Origin: Acidobacteriota bacterium
GTDB lineage: Bacteria; Acidobacteriota; Thermoanaerobaculia; Thermoanaerobaculales; Thermoanaerobaculaceae
DNA length: 9,214 nucleotides
Reading direction: 5' to 3'
NCBI GenBank assembly: GCA_021782525.1
Contig: JAJXUY010000040.1
Coordinates: forward strand, 1 to 9,214
The notes under the pieces are model-generated. The model was not told the origin of the DNA. It saw only the letters and a list, made by a program, of their open reading frames with translations, and ran no database searches. The position numbers and the translations under genes were made by a program. Shown here piece after piece: positions 1-6,787 of this stretch. Every line of letters starts with the position of its first letter. Position 1 is the stretch's first letter.

Positions 1-2
1 CG

Positions 3-629
3 GTTCTGATCATCGTATGCTGGCCTGCGCTGCTGCTGGCCGGCACCAAAATGAAACCCGCGAAGCCGCACGTCACCAAGCCCCAGCCTGCGGCCACGCC
101 GTGCCCGTCGTGCCCCGCGGGGGGTGACCTGCACACGTTCGACATGAAGACCGGGCTGTGGCGGATCGACTTGACGAGCGACATGAGCGGCATGTCGCAG
201 ATGACGCCCGCGGCGCTCGCCCACGCGACCCCGCAGCAGCGCGCGCTGTTCGCCGCCATGGCGCAGCGGGGCCCGAGGACCATCACCTACACGAGCTGCG
301 TCACCGCGGACGAGCTACACCACAGCGACCACTTCGCGCTCGGCGACGGGAACGAGACGTGGACCTGCGTCAAGGACGACGCGACGACGATCGACGCGAA
401 GACCGTGCTGGCCGAGGGCGACTGCACCAGCAAGAAGGACGGGATGCGGATGAAGGGCAAGGGCACGTTCCACCTGGTCGACCGCCAGGACTTCACGGCC
501 TCGGGAAAGCTCAAGGTCTACCAGGGTGGAGACAGCGTCCCCTACATGACGAACCAGATCAGCATGAAAGGCAAGTGGGTCGAGGCGAGCTGCCCGGCCA
601 CACCGCCGATGCCGCCGCGGCAGCACTGA
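3..629 (+). CDS. Secreted DUF3617-family protein, 5' end outside window
   Basis: Function is unknown; DUF3617 proteins are small secreted proteins of Gram-negative bacteria. The first ATG in frame is at 51, but it has no Shine-Dalgarno sequence. The frame is open back to the window edge, and bases 3-50 encode a hydrophobic stretch (VLIIVCWPALLLAGTK) that looks like the core of a signal peptide. The true start is therefore probably to the left of the window. Numbered from the ATG at 51, a Pro-rich linker with a CPSC pair (C18, C21) leads into the domain (about 30-183): MKTGLWRIDL, then YTSCVT (C83), TWTCVK (C106), GDCTS (C125), a Lys/Gly-rich strand region MRMKGKGTFH, and a terminal SMKGKWVEASC (C181). 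The glycine-tryptophan start, four spaced cysteines and final basic-x-C motif match the DUF3617 pattern. The cysteines probably form two disulfides in the periplasm. The gene converges on the URO-D-like gene, 36 bp away. The family call is fairly secure; the role is not known. Confidence 0.8.
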   Translation, partial: VLIIVCWPALLLAGTKMKPAKPHVTKPQPAATPCPSCPAGGDLHTFDMKTGLWRIDLTSDMSGMSQMTPAALAHATPQQRALFAAMAQRGPRTITYTSCVTADELHHSDHFALGDGNETWTCVKDDATTIDAKTVLAEGDCTSKKDGMRMKGKGTFHLVDRQDFTASGKLKVYQGGDSVPYMTNQISMKGKWVEASCPATPPMPPRQH

Positions 630-663
630 CGCCGGGCCGCGGGGGACCGGCGTCCGGACGCCG
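628..663. terminator. Candidate bidirectional terminator with alternative hairpins
   Basis: The 36-bp gap between two convergent genes holds a perfect 16-bp palindrome, CGGCGTCCGGACGCCG (648-663). In RNA it can fold as a 6-bp stem with a CCGG loop. A second, overlapping stem pairs GACGCCGG (628-635) with CCGGCGTC (647-654). Neither is followed by a T-tract, so intrinsic termination is inferred only from position and dyad symmetry. In DNA this GC-rich, short palindromes are also expected by chance. Confidence 0.35.
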
Positions 664-665
664 CG

Positions 666-1613
666 TCAGGCGCCCGGCCGGCGCCAGGCGTGCGCCGCGT
701 CGATCGCGACGCGGAGGTTCTCCCACGGGGTCTCGGAGGGGACGGTGCAGTCGGCCCCGAGGATGAAGCGCTCCGGCGCGGTCCGCAGCACCCCCTCGAC
801 CTCGGCGCGGATCTGCGCTTCGCTTCCGGTCGCGACGGCGCCGTGCCGGTCGAGGCCGCCCATGACCGGACGGCGGAACCGCCGCGACGCCTCGGCGAGC
901 GAGAGCGGGCGCCCGCCGACCTCGAGCGGGCAGCTGACGACGTGCCCGGGATACTCCTCGAACCGCTGCAGGTCGCCGTACTCGCCGGCGTAGTCGCAGA
1001 TGTGCAGGACGTTGAACGCGCAGGAGCGCTCCGCCTCTCGCATCACCGCGAGGTCGTACGGGCGCACGAGCGCGTCGAACGGCGCGCGGTCCGCGAGGCG
1101 GCGCGTCTCGCCGCCCTGCGTCGAGTGGTAGAAGCCGTCGACCCCGAGACGGACGCACGCCCGCACGAACGTCAGCAGGCTCTCGGTGACGGCTTCCATG
1201 CCGGCCCGAACCGGCTCCGGGTCCTCGCGGGCGTGACGCAGCACCCGGTCCTCGCCGATCGCGTGCGACGCGCACATGAACGGCGAGTAGAGCGTCGCGA
1301 TCACGACCGCGTCGCGCTTCGCGGCCTTGACGATGCCCGCCACCGCCTCGAGCTGCGGGGCGAAGAACGCCTCGCCGTAGCGCGGCATCTTTCGCCAGTC
1401 GGCCGGCGTCCGGACCTCCGGCAGCGCCGGGAACACGCGCTCGTACTGGACCTTGACCAGGTCCATCCCGGTCGCGCGGAAGAACTCGAGGTGCCGCGAC
1501 ACCGCGGCCTCGCCGAAGTGGTGCTCCGGGTCGAAGTGCAGGAAGAACGCCGCGGGGACGTACGGCGGCGGCGCGTCGTCCAGGAGACCGAGGACCAGAT
1601 CGCGCTTGCTCAT
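666..1613 (-). CDS. URO-D superfamily protein, probable zinc methyltransferase-like type
   Basis: This is a 315-residue cytoplasmic TIM-barrel protein of the uroporphyrinogen decarboxylase / MtaA-CmuA superfamily. The start chosen is the ATG at 1613: GGGAG (1619-1623 on the minus strand) lies 5 nt upstream and the protein opens as MSKRDLVLGLLDD. Longer in-frame readings up to 1697 lack such a site. The superfamily is recognised by VVIATLYSPFMCAS (matching the family's G-x-P-F/W-T-L segment), LGVDGFYHSTQGG, NVLHICDY, and the C-terminal GGLD...ILGADCTVPSETPWENLRVAIDAA. The HemE signature RQAGRY is absent. H204, C206 and C289 reproduce the His-x-Cys...Cys zinc site known in methylcobamide:CoM methyltransferases, with C289 five residues before the E of the ETP motif as in that group. 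A thiol- or methyl-transfer role is therefore more likely than haem synthesis. No corrinoid protein or activator gene lies nearby, so the substrate is unknown. It is divergent from the phosphoesterase gene (129-bp gap). Confidence 0.85.
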   Translation of the reverse strand: MSKRDLVLGLLDDAPPPYVPAAFFLHFDPEHHFGEAAVSRHLEFFRATGMDLVKVQYERVFPALPEVRTPADWRKMPRYGEAFFAPQLEAVAGIVKAAKRDAVVIATLYSPFMCASHAIGEDRVLRHAREDPEPVRAGMEAVTESLLTFVRACVRLGVDGFYHSTQGGETRRLADRAPFDALVRPYDLAVMREAERSCAFNVLHICDYAGEYGDLQRFEEYPGHVVSCPLEVGGRPLSLAEASRRFRRPVMGGLDRHGAVATGSEAQIRAEVEGVLRTAPERFILGADCTVPSETPWENLRVAIDAAHAWRRPGA

Positions 1614-1742
1614 CGAGGCTCCCGTCACCATCGGAACCATGGTACACACGCCCAACGGCCGGGCGGCGGGCACGCGCGCCCGCGGCGGTTGGGCCACGGG
1701 CCTCGATTCGTGTCATGCTCACGTTGCGGGAGGTCGATCACC
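1614..1742. other. Divergent intergenic region, no convincing promoter seen
   Basis: This 129-bp gap must carry the start signals of both the URO-D-like gene (-) and the phosphoesterase gene (+). I can see both ribosome binding sites but no hexamer pair close to the sigma70 consensus on either strand. There is a small inverted repeat ACCAT-N7-ATGGT (1627-1631 / 1639-1643) just upstream of the URO-D-like Shine-Dalgarno sequence. It could be an operator or chance. Confidence 0.3.
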
Positions 1743-4502
1743 ATGAACCACGATCGTTCACACCGGCAGGCCGGCGCGGCGGGAACGGCGCCGCTCGCGG
1801 TTTCGTCCCGGGCCCGGAGCGCTCACCGCGCCACGGCGGCCCGGCTCGCCGGTCTCGCGGTGACCGGGCTGATCGTCGCCGGCGCCGCCGCCGGCCAGGC
1901 CGCCGACACCACCCCGGTCGGGCCCCGCGGCGCCTCGCTGATCACGCCTACCAACCAGGTCGTCACGCCGGCCGGCCGCCAGGTGGCGTTGCCGGGGATG
2001 CGGCCCAACGCCCTCGCGGTCAGCCCCGACGGCACGCTGCTGGTCACCTCGGGCCTCACCCGCGACCTCGTCGTCGTGGACCCGCGCAGCGGCGCGATCC
2101 TGCAACGTGTCGCGTTCCCCGCCGGCGCGGCTCCCGCGGCGGGCCCCGTCTCCGAGGGGATCCTGGACGTCGACCGCAAGGCACAGCTCAGCTACACCGG
2201 CGTGGCGTTCTCGCCGGACGGCACGCGCATCTTCCTCGCCAACGTGAACGGCGACATCAAGGTCTTCGCCGTCGACCGCAAGCGGGCGGTATCGCCGCTG
2301 GCCTCGTTCGCGTTGCCTGCGGCCGACGCGCCGGGACGCGCCAACGAGATCCCCGCCGGCCTCGCGCTCTCGGCCGACGGCAAGAAGCTCTACGTGGCGG
2401 GCAACCTCTCCAACACCATGATCGAGCTCGACGCCGCCAGCGGCAAGCTCCTGCGGCAGTGGCCGGTCGGCGTCGCGCCGTTCGCGGTGGTGCTCGCGCA
2501 CGGCAAGGCGTACGTCAGCAACTGGGGCGGGCGCCGGCCCGACGCGGGCAGCGCGACCGGGCCGATCGGCCGCGGCGGCCGCGTGCGGGTGGACGAGCGC
2601 AGCATCGCGTCCGAAGGCTCGCTCTCGATCATCAATCTGGGCGCCGCGCCGGCGGCCGCCACGGTGAAGGAGATCGTGCTCGGCCCGCACGCCTGCGCCG
2701 AGGCGGCCTCGCCCGACGGCCGCTGGGTCGTGGTGGCGAGCGCCGGCAGCGACGAGCTGGCCGTCATCGACACCAGTCGCGACGAGGTGGCGGAGCGGTT
2801 CACCGCGCGGCAACGTCCCGGCGATCCGTTCGGCGCCCAGCCGGACGCCCTGGCGTTCGACCGCGCCGGCAAGACGCTCTACTGCGCCAACGGCAGCCAG
2901 AACGCGGTCGCCGTCTTCGCGTTCGCGCCCGCGACCCGGGGCACGCGGATGCTGGGGTTGATCCCGGTGGGGTGGTTCCCGGCGGCGCTGGCGCTCGACG
3001 CTCGCGGCCGCACGCTCGCCGTCGGCAACCTGAACGCGTTCCCCGAGCGCACCGAAGCGGCCGAACTGGGCGCTCCGGGCGCCGGCTACAACACGAAGCA
3101 GTACGCGGGGTCGCTCACGCTCGTCCCGCCCCCGTCGCGGCGTGCGCTCGCGGGCCTGACCCGGCAGGCGCTCGCTGGGCTGCGCTACCCGCTGTTGGCG
3201 CAGGCCGCGCGGCCGCCCCGGCCCGGGCAGGCCCCGGTCCCGGTGCCGGAGCGGGTCGGCGAGCCGAGCGTGTTCCACCACGTGATCTACATCATCAAGG
3301 AGAACCGCACCTACGACCAGGTGCTGGGGGACGTCGCGGAGGGCAACGGCGACCCCGCGCTGTGCAGCTTCGGCGAGCGGGTGACCCCGAACCAGCACCG
3401 GCTGGTGCAGGAGTTCACGCTGCTCGACAACACCTACTGCTCGGGGATCGTGAGCGCCGACGGGCACCAGTGGGCCGACTCCGGCATCGCCACCGAGTAC
3501 GTCGAGCGCTCGTTCGCGGGCTGGCCGCGCAGCTACCCGGCGGGCGGGTTCGGGATCGCCGGCCGCGACGCGCTCGCCTACTCCCCCGCCGGGTTCCTGT
3601 GGAACGACGCGCTCGCCCACGGACGCACCGTGGTGGACTTCGGCGAGTTCACCTCGCCGGTGGTGCGCTGGAAGGACCCGGCCCGCCGCGGCAGGATCGG
3701 TTTCGCCGACGTCTGGAAGGAGTTCACCGGCGGCACCTCCGAGATCGAGTTCGCCTGCGAGCCGGACATTGAAGCGCTGCGGCCGTACATCTGGCCGAAG
3801 ACGATCGGCTGGGACCTCGCCGTGCCGGACGTCTGGCGCGCCGCCCGGTTCGTCGAGGCGCTGCAGCAGTTCGAGCGTGAGGGGACGATGCCCGACCTCG
3901 TCATCCTCTGGCTGCCGAACGACCACACCAGCGGCACCAGAATCGGCTCGCCCACGCCGGCCGCGCAGGTGGCCGACAACGACCTCGCGGTCGGCCGCGT
4001 CGTGGACGCCGTCAGCCACAGCAAGTTCTGGGCCGACACCTGCATCTTCGCGATCGAGGACGACCCGCAGAACGGCTGGGACCACGTCAGCGGCTACCGC
4101 ACCACCGCGTACGTGGTCAGCCCGTACACGCGCCGGCACGCGGTGGTGCGCACGCAGTACAACCAGACCAGCCTGCTGCGCACGATCGAGCTGATCCTCG
4201 GCTTGCCGCCGATGAACCAGATGGACGCCACGGCCACGCCGATGTCCGACTGCTTCACCGCGACGCCCGACCTGACACCGTTCACCGCCGTTCCGAACCA
4301 GGTGCCGCTGGACGAGATGAACCAGCCACCGAAGGCGATCAAGGACGCGTCCCGCCGCCGCGACGCCCGGGTCTCCGCGCGCCTGCCGCTGGACAGAGCC
4401 GATCAGTGCGACGAGGACACGCTCAACCGCATCCTGTGGCGGGCGACGATGGGCGAACGGCCGTACCCCGAGTGGGCGGTCACCGTCACCGACGACGACT
4501 GA
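1743..4502 (+). CDS. Secreted YncE-type beta-propeller / phosphoesterase fusion protein
   Basis: This is a 919-residue exported enzyme with two modules. The start at 1743 is preceded by GGGAGGT (1728-1734) at 8 nt. A basic N-region and hydrophobic core (about 35-52, ending AGQA) form a Sec-type signal peptide, with an unusually long n-region. Residues about 75-460 are a YVTN/YncE-like propeller, with repeated blades of the kind LAVSPDGTLLVTS, VAFSPDGTRIFLAN, LALSADGKKLYVAG, AASPDGRWVVVAS and LAFDRAGKTLYCAN. Residues about 508-860 are a phosphoesterase domain of the phospholipase C/AcpA type: VIYIIKENRTYD (E520, N521, T523), LPNDHTSG (D727, H728), EDDPQNGWDHV (E772, D773, D774, D780, H781) and YVVSPYTRR. 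These acidic/His positions match the family's metal-binding motifs. S567 and S571 are candidate nucleophiles. The likely reaction is hydrolysis of phosphate mono- or diesters in the periplasm or outside the cell; the substrate cannot be told. The propeller may bind substrate or partners. The gene stands alone between divergent and convergent neighbours. Confidence 0.88.
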   Translation: MNHDRSHRQAGAAGTAPLAVSSRARSAHRATAARLAGLAVTGLIVAGAAAGQAADTTPVGPRGASLITPTNQVVTPAGRQVALPGMRPNALAVSPDGTLLVTSGLTRDLVVVDPRSGAILQRVAFPAGAAPAAGPVSEGILDVDRKAQLSYTGVAFSPDGTRIFLANVNGDIKVFAVDRKRAVSPLASFALPAADAPGRANEIPAGLALSADGKKLYVAGNLSNTMIELDAASGKLLRQWPVGVAPFAVVLAHGKAYVSNWGGRRPDAGSATGPIGRGGRVRVDERSIASEGSLSIINLGAAPAAATVKEIVLGPHACAEAASPDGRWVVVASAGSDELAVIDTSRDEVAERFTARQRPGDPFGAQPDALAFDRAGKTLYCANGSQNAVAVFAFAPATRGTRMLGLIPVGWFPAALALDARGRTLAVGNLNAFPERTEAAELGAPGAGYNTKQYAGSLTLVPPPSRRALAGLTRQALAGLRYPLLAQAARPPRPGQAPVPVPERVGEPSVFHHVIYIIKENRTYDQVLGDVAEGNGDPALCSFGERVTPNQHRLVQEFTLLDNTYCSGIVSADGHQWADSGIATEYVERSFAGWPRSYPAGGFGIAGRDALAYSPAGFLWNDALAHGRTVVDFGEFTSPVVRWKDPARRGRIGFADVWKEFTGGTSEIEFACEPDIEALRPYIWPKTIGWDLAVPDVWRAARFVEALQQFEREGTMPDLVILWLPNDHTSGTRIGSPTPAAQVADNDLAVGRVVDAVSHSKFWADTCIFAIEDDPQNGWDHVSGYRTTAYVVSPYTRRHAVVRTQYNQTSLLRTIELILGLPPMNQMDATATPMSDCFTATPDLTPFTAVPNQVPLDEMNQPPKAIKDASRRRDARVSARLPLDRADQCDEDTLNRILWRATMGERPYPEWAVTVTDDD

Positions 4503-4555
4503 TCCGGCGACCGTCGTCGCGGGCATGCTCCGTTCTCCGGCCCGCGGCCGCACAC

Positions 4556-4585
4556 GGAGAGGGGCGGGTCACCCCGCCCCTCTCC
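4556..4585. terminator. Perfect 13-bp hairpin between convergent genes
   Basis: GGAGAGGGGCGGG (4556-4568) and its exact complement CCCGCCCCTCTCC (4573-4585) enclose a TCAC loop. The hairpin lies between the stop of the phosphoesterase gene (4502) and the stop of the minus-strand OmpA gene (4608), so it can serve both transcripts. No U-tract follows on either strand, which departs from the classical intrinsic form, but stem length and position make termination the best reading. Confidence 0.65.
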
Positions 4586-4607
4586 AACTCCGCCCCGCAG
4601 GGTCGGG

Positions 4608-5723
4608 CTACTTCGCCGGGACTTCGACCGGCGCGACCGAGGTGATCTCGACGCGCCGGTTCTTCGAGCGCCCCTCCTTCGTCGCGTTGTCCGCCACGGG
4701 GTTCTTGGCGCCGACGCCCTCGATCGCGGCGAAGCGGCCGGCGTCGACGCCGTGGGCGACGAGGTACTTCTCGACCGCCTCGGCGCGGTGCTGCGAGAGC
4801 ACGGCGTTCCACGCGTCGGAGCCGCGGCTGTCGGTGTGTCCGATGACGTTGACCTTGAGCGGGTACTCCTTCAGCTTGGCCACGGCCGCGTCGAGCGCCG
4901 GGTAGGCCGCCTTCGGGATGACCCACTTGTCGGTGTCGAAGTGCAGCACGCTCTCGTCGAGCGTGATCCGGATCATCTTCGGCGCCGGCGGGGGCGGTGG
5001 GGGCGGCGGCGCCACCGGCTCAGGCGTCGGCGTGGGCACCGGCGGAGGCGGCGGCGGAGGCACCGGCGCCGGTGCGAGCGGCGCCTCGACCGGTGCAGGC
5101 GGGGCGGTGCTCGGGAACCGGAACGTGAGGCCGGTCCTGACGTCGAAGAGGCTGTTGCTGGGCCAGTTGTTCACGTGATGGTAGGCGCCCTGGATCGCCC
5201 AGCCGACGACATCGTTGAAGAAGTAACGATAGCCGAGGGCGGCGCCGAGCGACCACTGCGGGTCGGAGGCCGGCTTGATCGAGTGGCTGGCCCCGCCGTA
5301 GTTGACGTAGACGTTGCCGCCGCCGAGCGCTCGCCCGACGTTGAGCTGGGTGTAGAGCTGACCGCTACGATCCGCGGTCTGCCAGACGAACTCGGGGCCG
5401 ACCTCGAGCACGTTCGAGTTGTGAGTGAGCGTGCTCCTTCCGAGGTCCGTGGCGCCGTTCCAGAGGTGCAGGTCGAAGTCGTTGGGCATGTAGATGTAGC
5501 CCGCGTGCAGACCGAAGTGGTCCGTGAGGTACCAGCCGAAGTCGAGGCTGGCCAGCCACTTGTCCTTCTGCGAGAGGTTCGCCGTCAGGGGTGCGAAGCC
5601 GTAGTCCTTGTTGCCGGCCGTGAACTGGTAGCCCGGCAGGATCGCAACGTAGCCCGTGTTGGCCTGGGCCAGGGCCACCGCCGCGAGACACATCAGCCCG
5701 ACGCCGACCACGATTCTCTTCAT
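4608..5723 (-). CDS. OmpA-like porin: beta-barrel, Pro-rich linker, OmpA C-terminal domain
   Basis: This is a 371-residue outer-membrane protein that ties the outer membrane to peptidoglycan. The ATG at 5723 is chosen over the in-frame TTG at 5729 because a full AAGGAGGT (5729-5736, minus strand) sits 5 nt upstream of it. Residues 1-19 are a signal peptide ending ALA. Residues about 22-203 form an OmpA-type barrel of alternating aromatic strands (GYVAILPGYQF, WLASLDFGWYL, WSLGAALGYRYFF), closing with a typical terminal strand DVRTGLTFRF. Residues 204-248 are a proline-rich linker. Residues about 255-360 are the OmpA C-terminal domain: LHFDTDKWVIP, VIGHTDSRGS, LSQHRAEAV, VADN, GRSKNRRVEI. D298 and R313 occupy the Asp/Arg positions known to bind diaminopimelate in peptidoglycan. 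It is divergent from a second OmpA-domain gene and ends at the shared hairpin at 4556-4585. The family call is secure; pore activity is not shown. Confidence 0.93.
   Translation of the reverse strand: MKRIVVGVGLMCLAAVALAQANTGYVAILPGYQFTAGNKDYGFAPLTANLSQKDKWLASLDFGWYLTDHFGLHAGYIYMPNDFDLHLWNGATDLGRSTLTHNSNVLEVGPEFVWQTADRSGQLYTQLNVGRALGGGNVYVNYGGASHSIKPASDPQWSLGAALGYRYFFNDVVGWAIQGAYHHVNNWPSNSLFDVRTGLTFRFPSTAPPAPVEAPLAPAPVPPPPPPPVPTPTPEPVAPPPPPPPPAPKMIRITLDESVLHFDTDKWVIPKAAYPALDAAVAKLKEYPLKVNVIGHTDSRGSDAWNAVLSQHRAEAVEKYLVAHGVDAGRFAAIEGVGAKNPVADNATKEGRSKNRRVEITSVAPVEVPAK
4980..5114 (-). repeat. Low-complexity proline-rich linker coding segment
   Basis: This part of the porin gene encodes residues 204-248, including runs of seven (222-228) and eight (239-246) prolines and alternating Pro-Thr/Pro-Val pairs. 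On the plus strand it appears as GGC/GGT/GGG-rich DNA. Such linkers span the periplasm between barrel and peptidoglycan-binding domain. Slippage could make the length variable between strains, and the proline runs would be expected to need EF-P during translation. Confidence 0.85.
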
Positions 5724-5752
5724 GCGCAACCTCCTTTCCGTTCTATTGCATC

Positions 5753-5781
5753 AATATGGTTCAACCGGACGGCTTTGGCAA
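5753..5781 (-). promoter_or_regulatory. Sigma70-type promoter for the OmpA-like porin
   Basis: On the minus strand, TTGCCA (5776-5781; 5 of 6 consensus) is followed by a 17-nt spacer and CATATT (5753-5758; 4 of 6). Transcription would begin near 5746, giving a leader of about 23 nt that contains the full Shine-Dalgarno sequence. Strong hexamers, ideal spacing and a perfect ribosome site together predict high expression, as usual for a major porin. Confidence 0.65.
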
Positions 5782-5802
5782 CGATTCCCGCGCCGCCCCG
5801 GC

Positions 5803-5830
5803 TTGACACGGGCTCCGCCGGCAGTACCAT
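5803..5830 (+). promoter_or_regulatory. Sigma70-type promoter for the second OmpA-domain gene
   Basis: A perfect -35 box TTGACA (5803-5808), a 16-nt spacer and TACCAT (5825-5830; 4 of 6) point to the gene starting at 5948. The start of transcription would be near 5837, leaving a leader of about 110 nt. The box lies 21 bp from the -35 of the divergent porin promoter, so a regulator bound between them could affect both. Confidence 0.65.
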
Positions 5831-5860
5831 CGTGACAGGCGCCACAAGAGATTCCAGTCA

Positions 5861-5881
5861 CGTCGCTGTGATCGAGCGACG
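5861..5881 (+). promoter_or_regulatory. Hairpin in the leader of the second OmpA-domain gene
   Basis: CGTCGCT (5861-5867) and AGCGACG (5875-5881) form a perfect 7-bp stem with a 7-nt loop in the predicted 110-nt leader. A 12-bp palindrome CCCGGCGCCGGG (5925-5936) follows next to the G-rich ribosome site. They could influence stability or translation; no known riboswitch is recognised. Confidence 0.3.
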
Positions 5882-5947
5882 CCTCGGCCGGGCGGTCGTC
5901 CGGCGGGCGCGCCGGCGGCGATTTCCCGGCGCCGGGTGGGGGCCGAC

Positions 5948-6787
5948 ATGAGGAGCGCGCTGAGGATCGGGGCCGCCGCCGCGTCCATCCTGGCAGCAGC
6001 GGTCTGGGCGCAGGACGAGCCCAAGGAGTGCCCGTACTTCACCGCGATGTCCGACTACGTGCTGGAGAGCTCGGACGACAGGGATTTCGACGCGCACGCG
6101 TTCTTCGACGGGCACGCGGTCGTCACCGTCGAAGGCAAGCTGTACTCGAAGTACTACGCTCTCAAGGAGGGCGCGTCGCAGGCGAGCGAGCTGCAGATCA
6201 TCCGCAACTACGCCACCGCACTGCGGGCGATCGGCGGCGTCGTGTTCTTCGAGGGCGCCTGCGGGTCCGCCGCGTGCGGCGATTACGAGGGTTGGAAGCT
6301 CGTCTCGGGCAAGGCGAGCCGGAACGGCAAGGAGGTCTGGCTCGAGCTGGTGCCGCACAACGGCGGGGCCGACTACCAGATGACCGTCGTCGAGCGCGAG
6401 CCGATGCGGCAGGACGTGACCGCCTCCGGTCTGCTGGCGGCGCTCAACAGCGACGGGCACGTGGCGCTCTACATCAACTTCGACACGAACCGCGCCGAGA
6501 TCAGGCCCGAGTCGCGGCCGATCGTCGAGCAGGCGGTCGCGATGCTGTTGGCGAACCCGGGCCTGGAGCTCTCCGTCGAAGGGCACACCGATGCGACCGG
6601 CATGGCCGCCGGAAACAAGCTCCTCTCCGAGCAGAGGGCGAGGAGCGTCGTCGCCGCGCTGGTGGCGGGCGGCGTCGATCCGGCGCGGCTGTCGGCCGTG
6701 GGGTACGGCCAGGAGCGTCCCGTGGCCGACAACGCCAGCGAGGACGGACGGACGAAGAACCGCCGCGTGGAGCTGGTGAAGCGCTGA
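5948..6787 (+). CDS. OmpA-family lipid-envelope protein with unusual N-terminal domain
   Basis: This is a 279-residue exported protein with an OmpA peptidoglycan-binding domain but no visible beta-barrel. The ATG at 5948 is used; the in-frame GTG at 5936 would place the G-rich ribosome site (GGTGGGGG) inside the gene. The signal peptide spans residues 1-21 (hydrophobic AAAASILAAAVWA). Residues about 30-155 are an alpha/beta domain (FTAMSDYVLESSDDRDFD, VTVEGKLYSKYYALKEG, LQIIRNYATALRAIGGVVFFEG, VWLELVPHNGGADYQMTVVE). It resembles the N-terminal part of a common group of OmpA-family proteins, possibly DUF4892-like; this is from memory and tentative. Residues about 172-279 are the OmpA domain: LYINFDTNRAEI, EGHTDATGMA, LLSEQRARSV, GYGQERPVADN, GRTKNRRVELV. 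D215 and R230 hold the peptidoglycan-contacting positions. C105 and C110 may form a disulfide. It is divergent from the porin gene and likely periplasmic, bridging an envelope partner to the wall. Confidence 0.88.
   Translation: MRSALRIGAAAASILAAAVWAQDEPKECPYFTAMSDYVLESSDDRDFDAHAFFDGHAVVTVEGKLYSKYYALKEGASQASELQIIRNYATALRAIGGVVFFEGACGSAACGDYEGWKLVSGKASRNGKEVWLELVPHNGGADYQMTVVEREPMRQDVTASGLLAALNSDGHVALYINFDTNRAEIRPESRPIVEQAVAMLLANPGLELSVEGHTDATGMAAGNKLLSEQRARSVVAALVAGGVDPARLSAVGYGQERPVADNASEDGRTKNRRVELVKR

Noticed and set aside
1614..1697. N-terminal extension of the URO-D-like protein to 1697
   Set aside because: The extra 28 residues are Pro/Arg-rich and unlike the family, and the ribosome site GGGAG is correctly placed only for the ATG at 1613.
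1689..1718. TTGGGC / TCATGC as a promoter for the phosphoesterase gene
   Set aside because: Only about three of six -35 positions match, and the -10 match is poor with 17-19 nt spacing; not better than chance.
690..1742. Long plus-strand open frame running into the phosphoesterase gene from far upstream
   Set aside because: It is the antisense of the URO-D-like gene, with Arg/His/Asp-rich composition typical of GC-rich shadow frames. The real start at 1743 has a strong ribosome site followed by a signal peptide.
1758..4553. 931-codon minus-strand open frame across the phosphoesterase gene
   Set aside because: It has no recognisable domain and biased Arg/Gly/Val/Asp composition. The opposite strand has a complete two-domain protein with family motifs.
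4974..5070. GGC/GGT/GGG-rich tract looking like a tandem repeat on the plus strand
   Set aside because: It is fully explained as the coding sequence of the proline-rich linker on the minus strand.
4752..5951. 399-codon plus-strand open frame opposite the OmpA-like porin
   Set aside because: It is an antisense shadow, full of Arg/Val runs and without domains. The minus strand has signal peptide, barrel, linker and OmpA domain.
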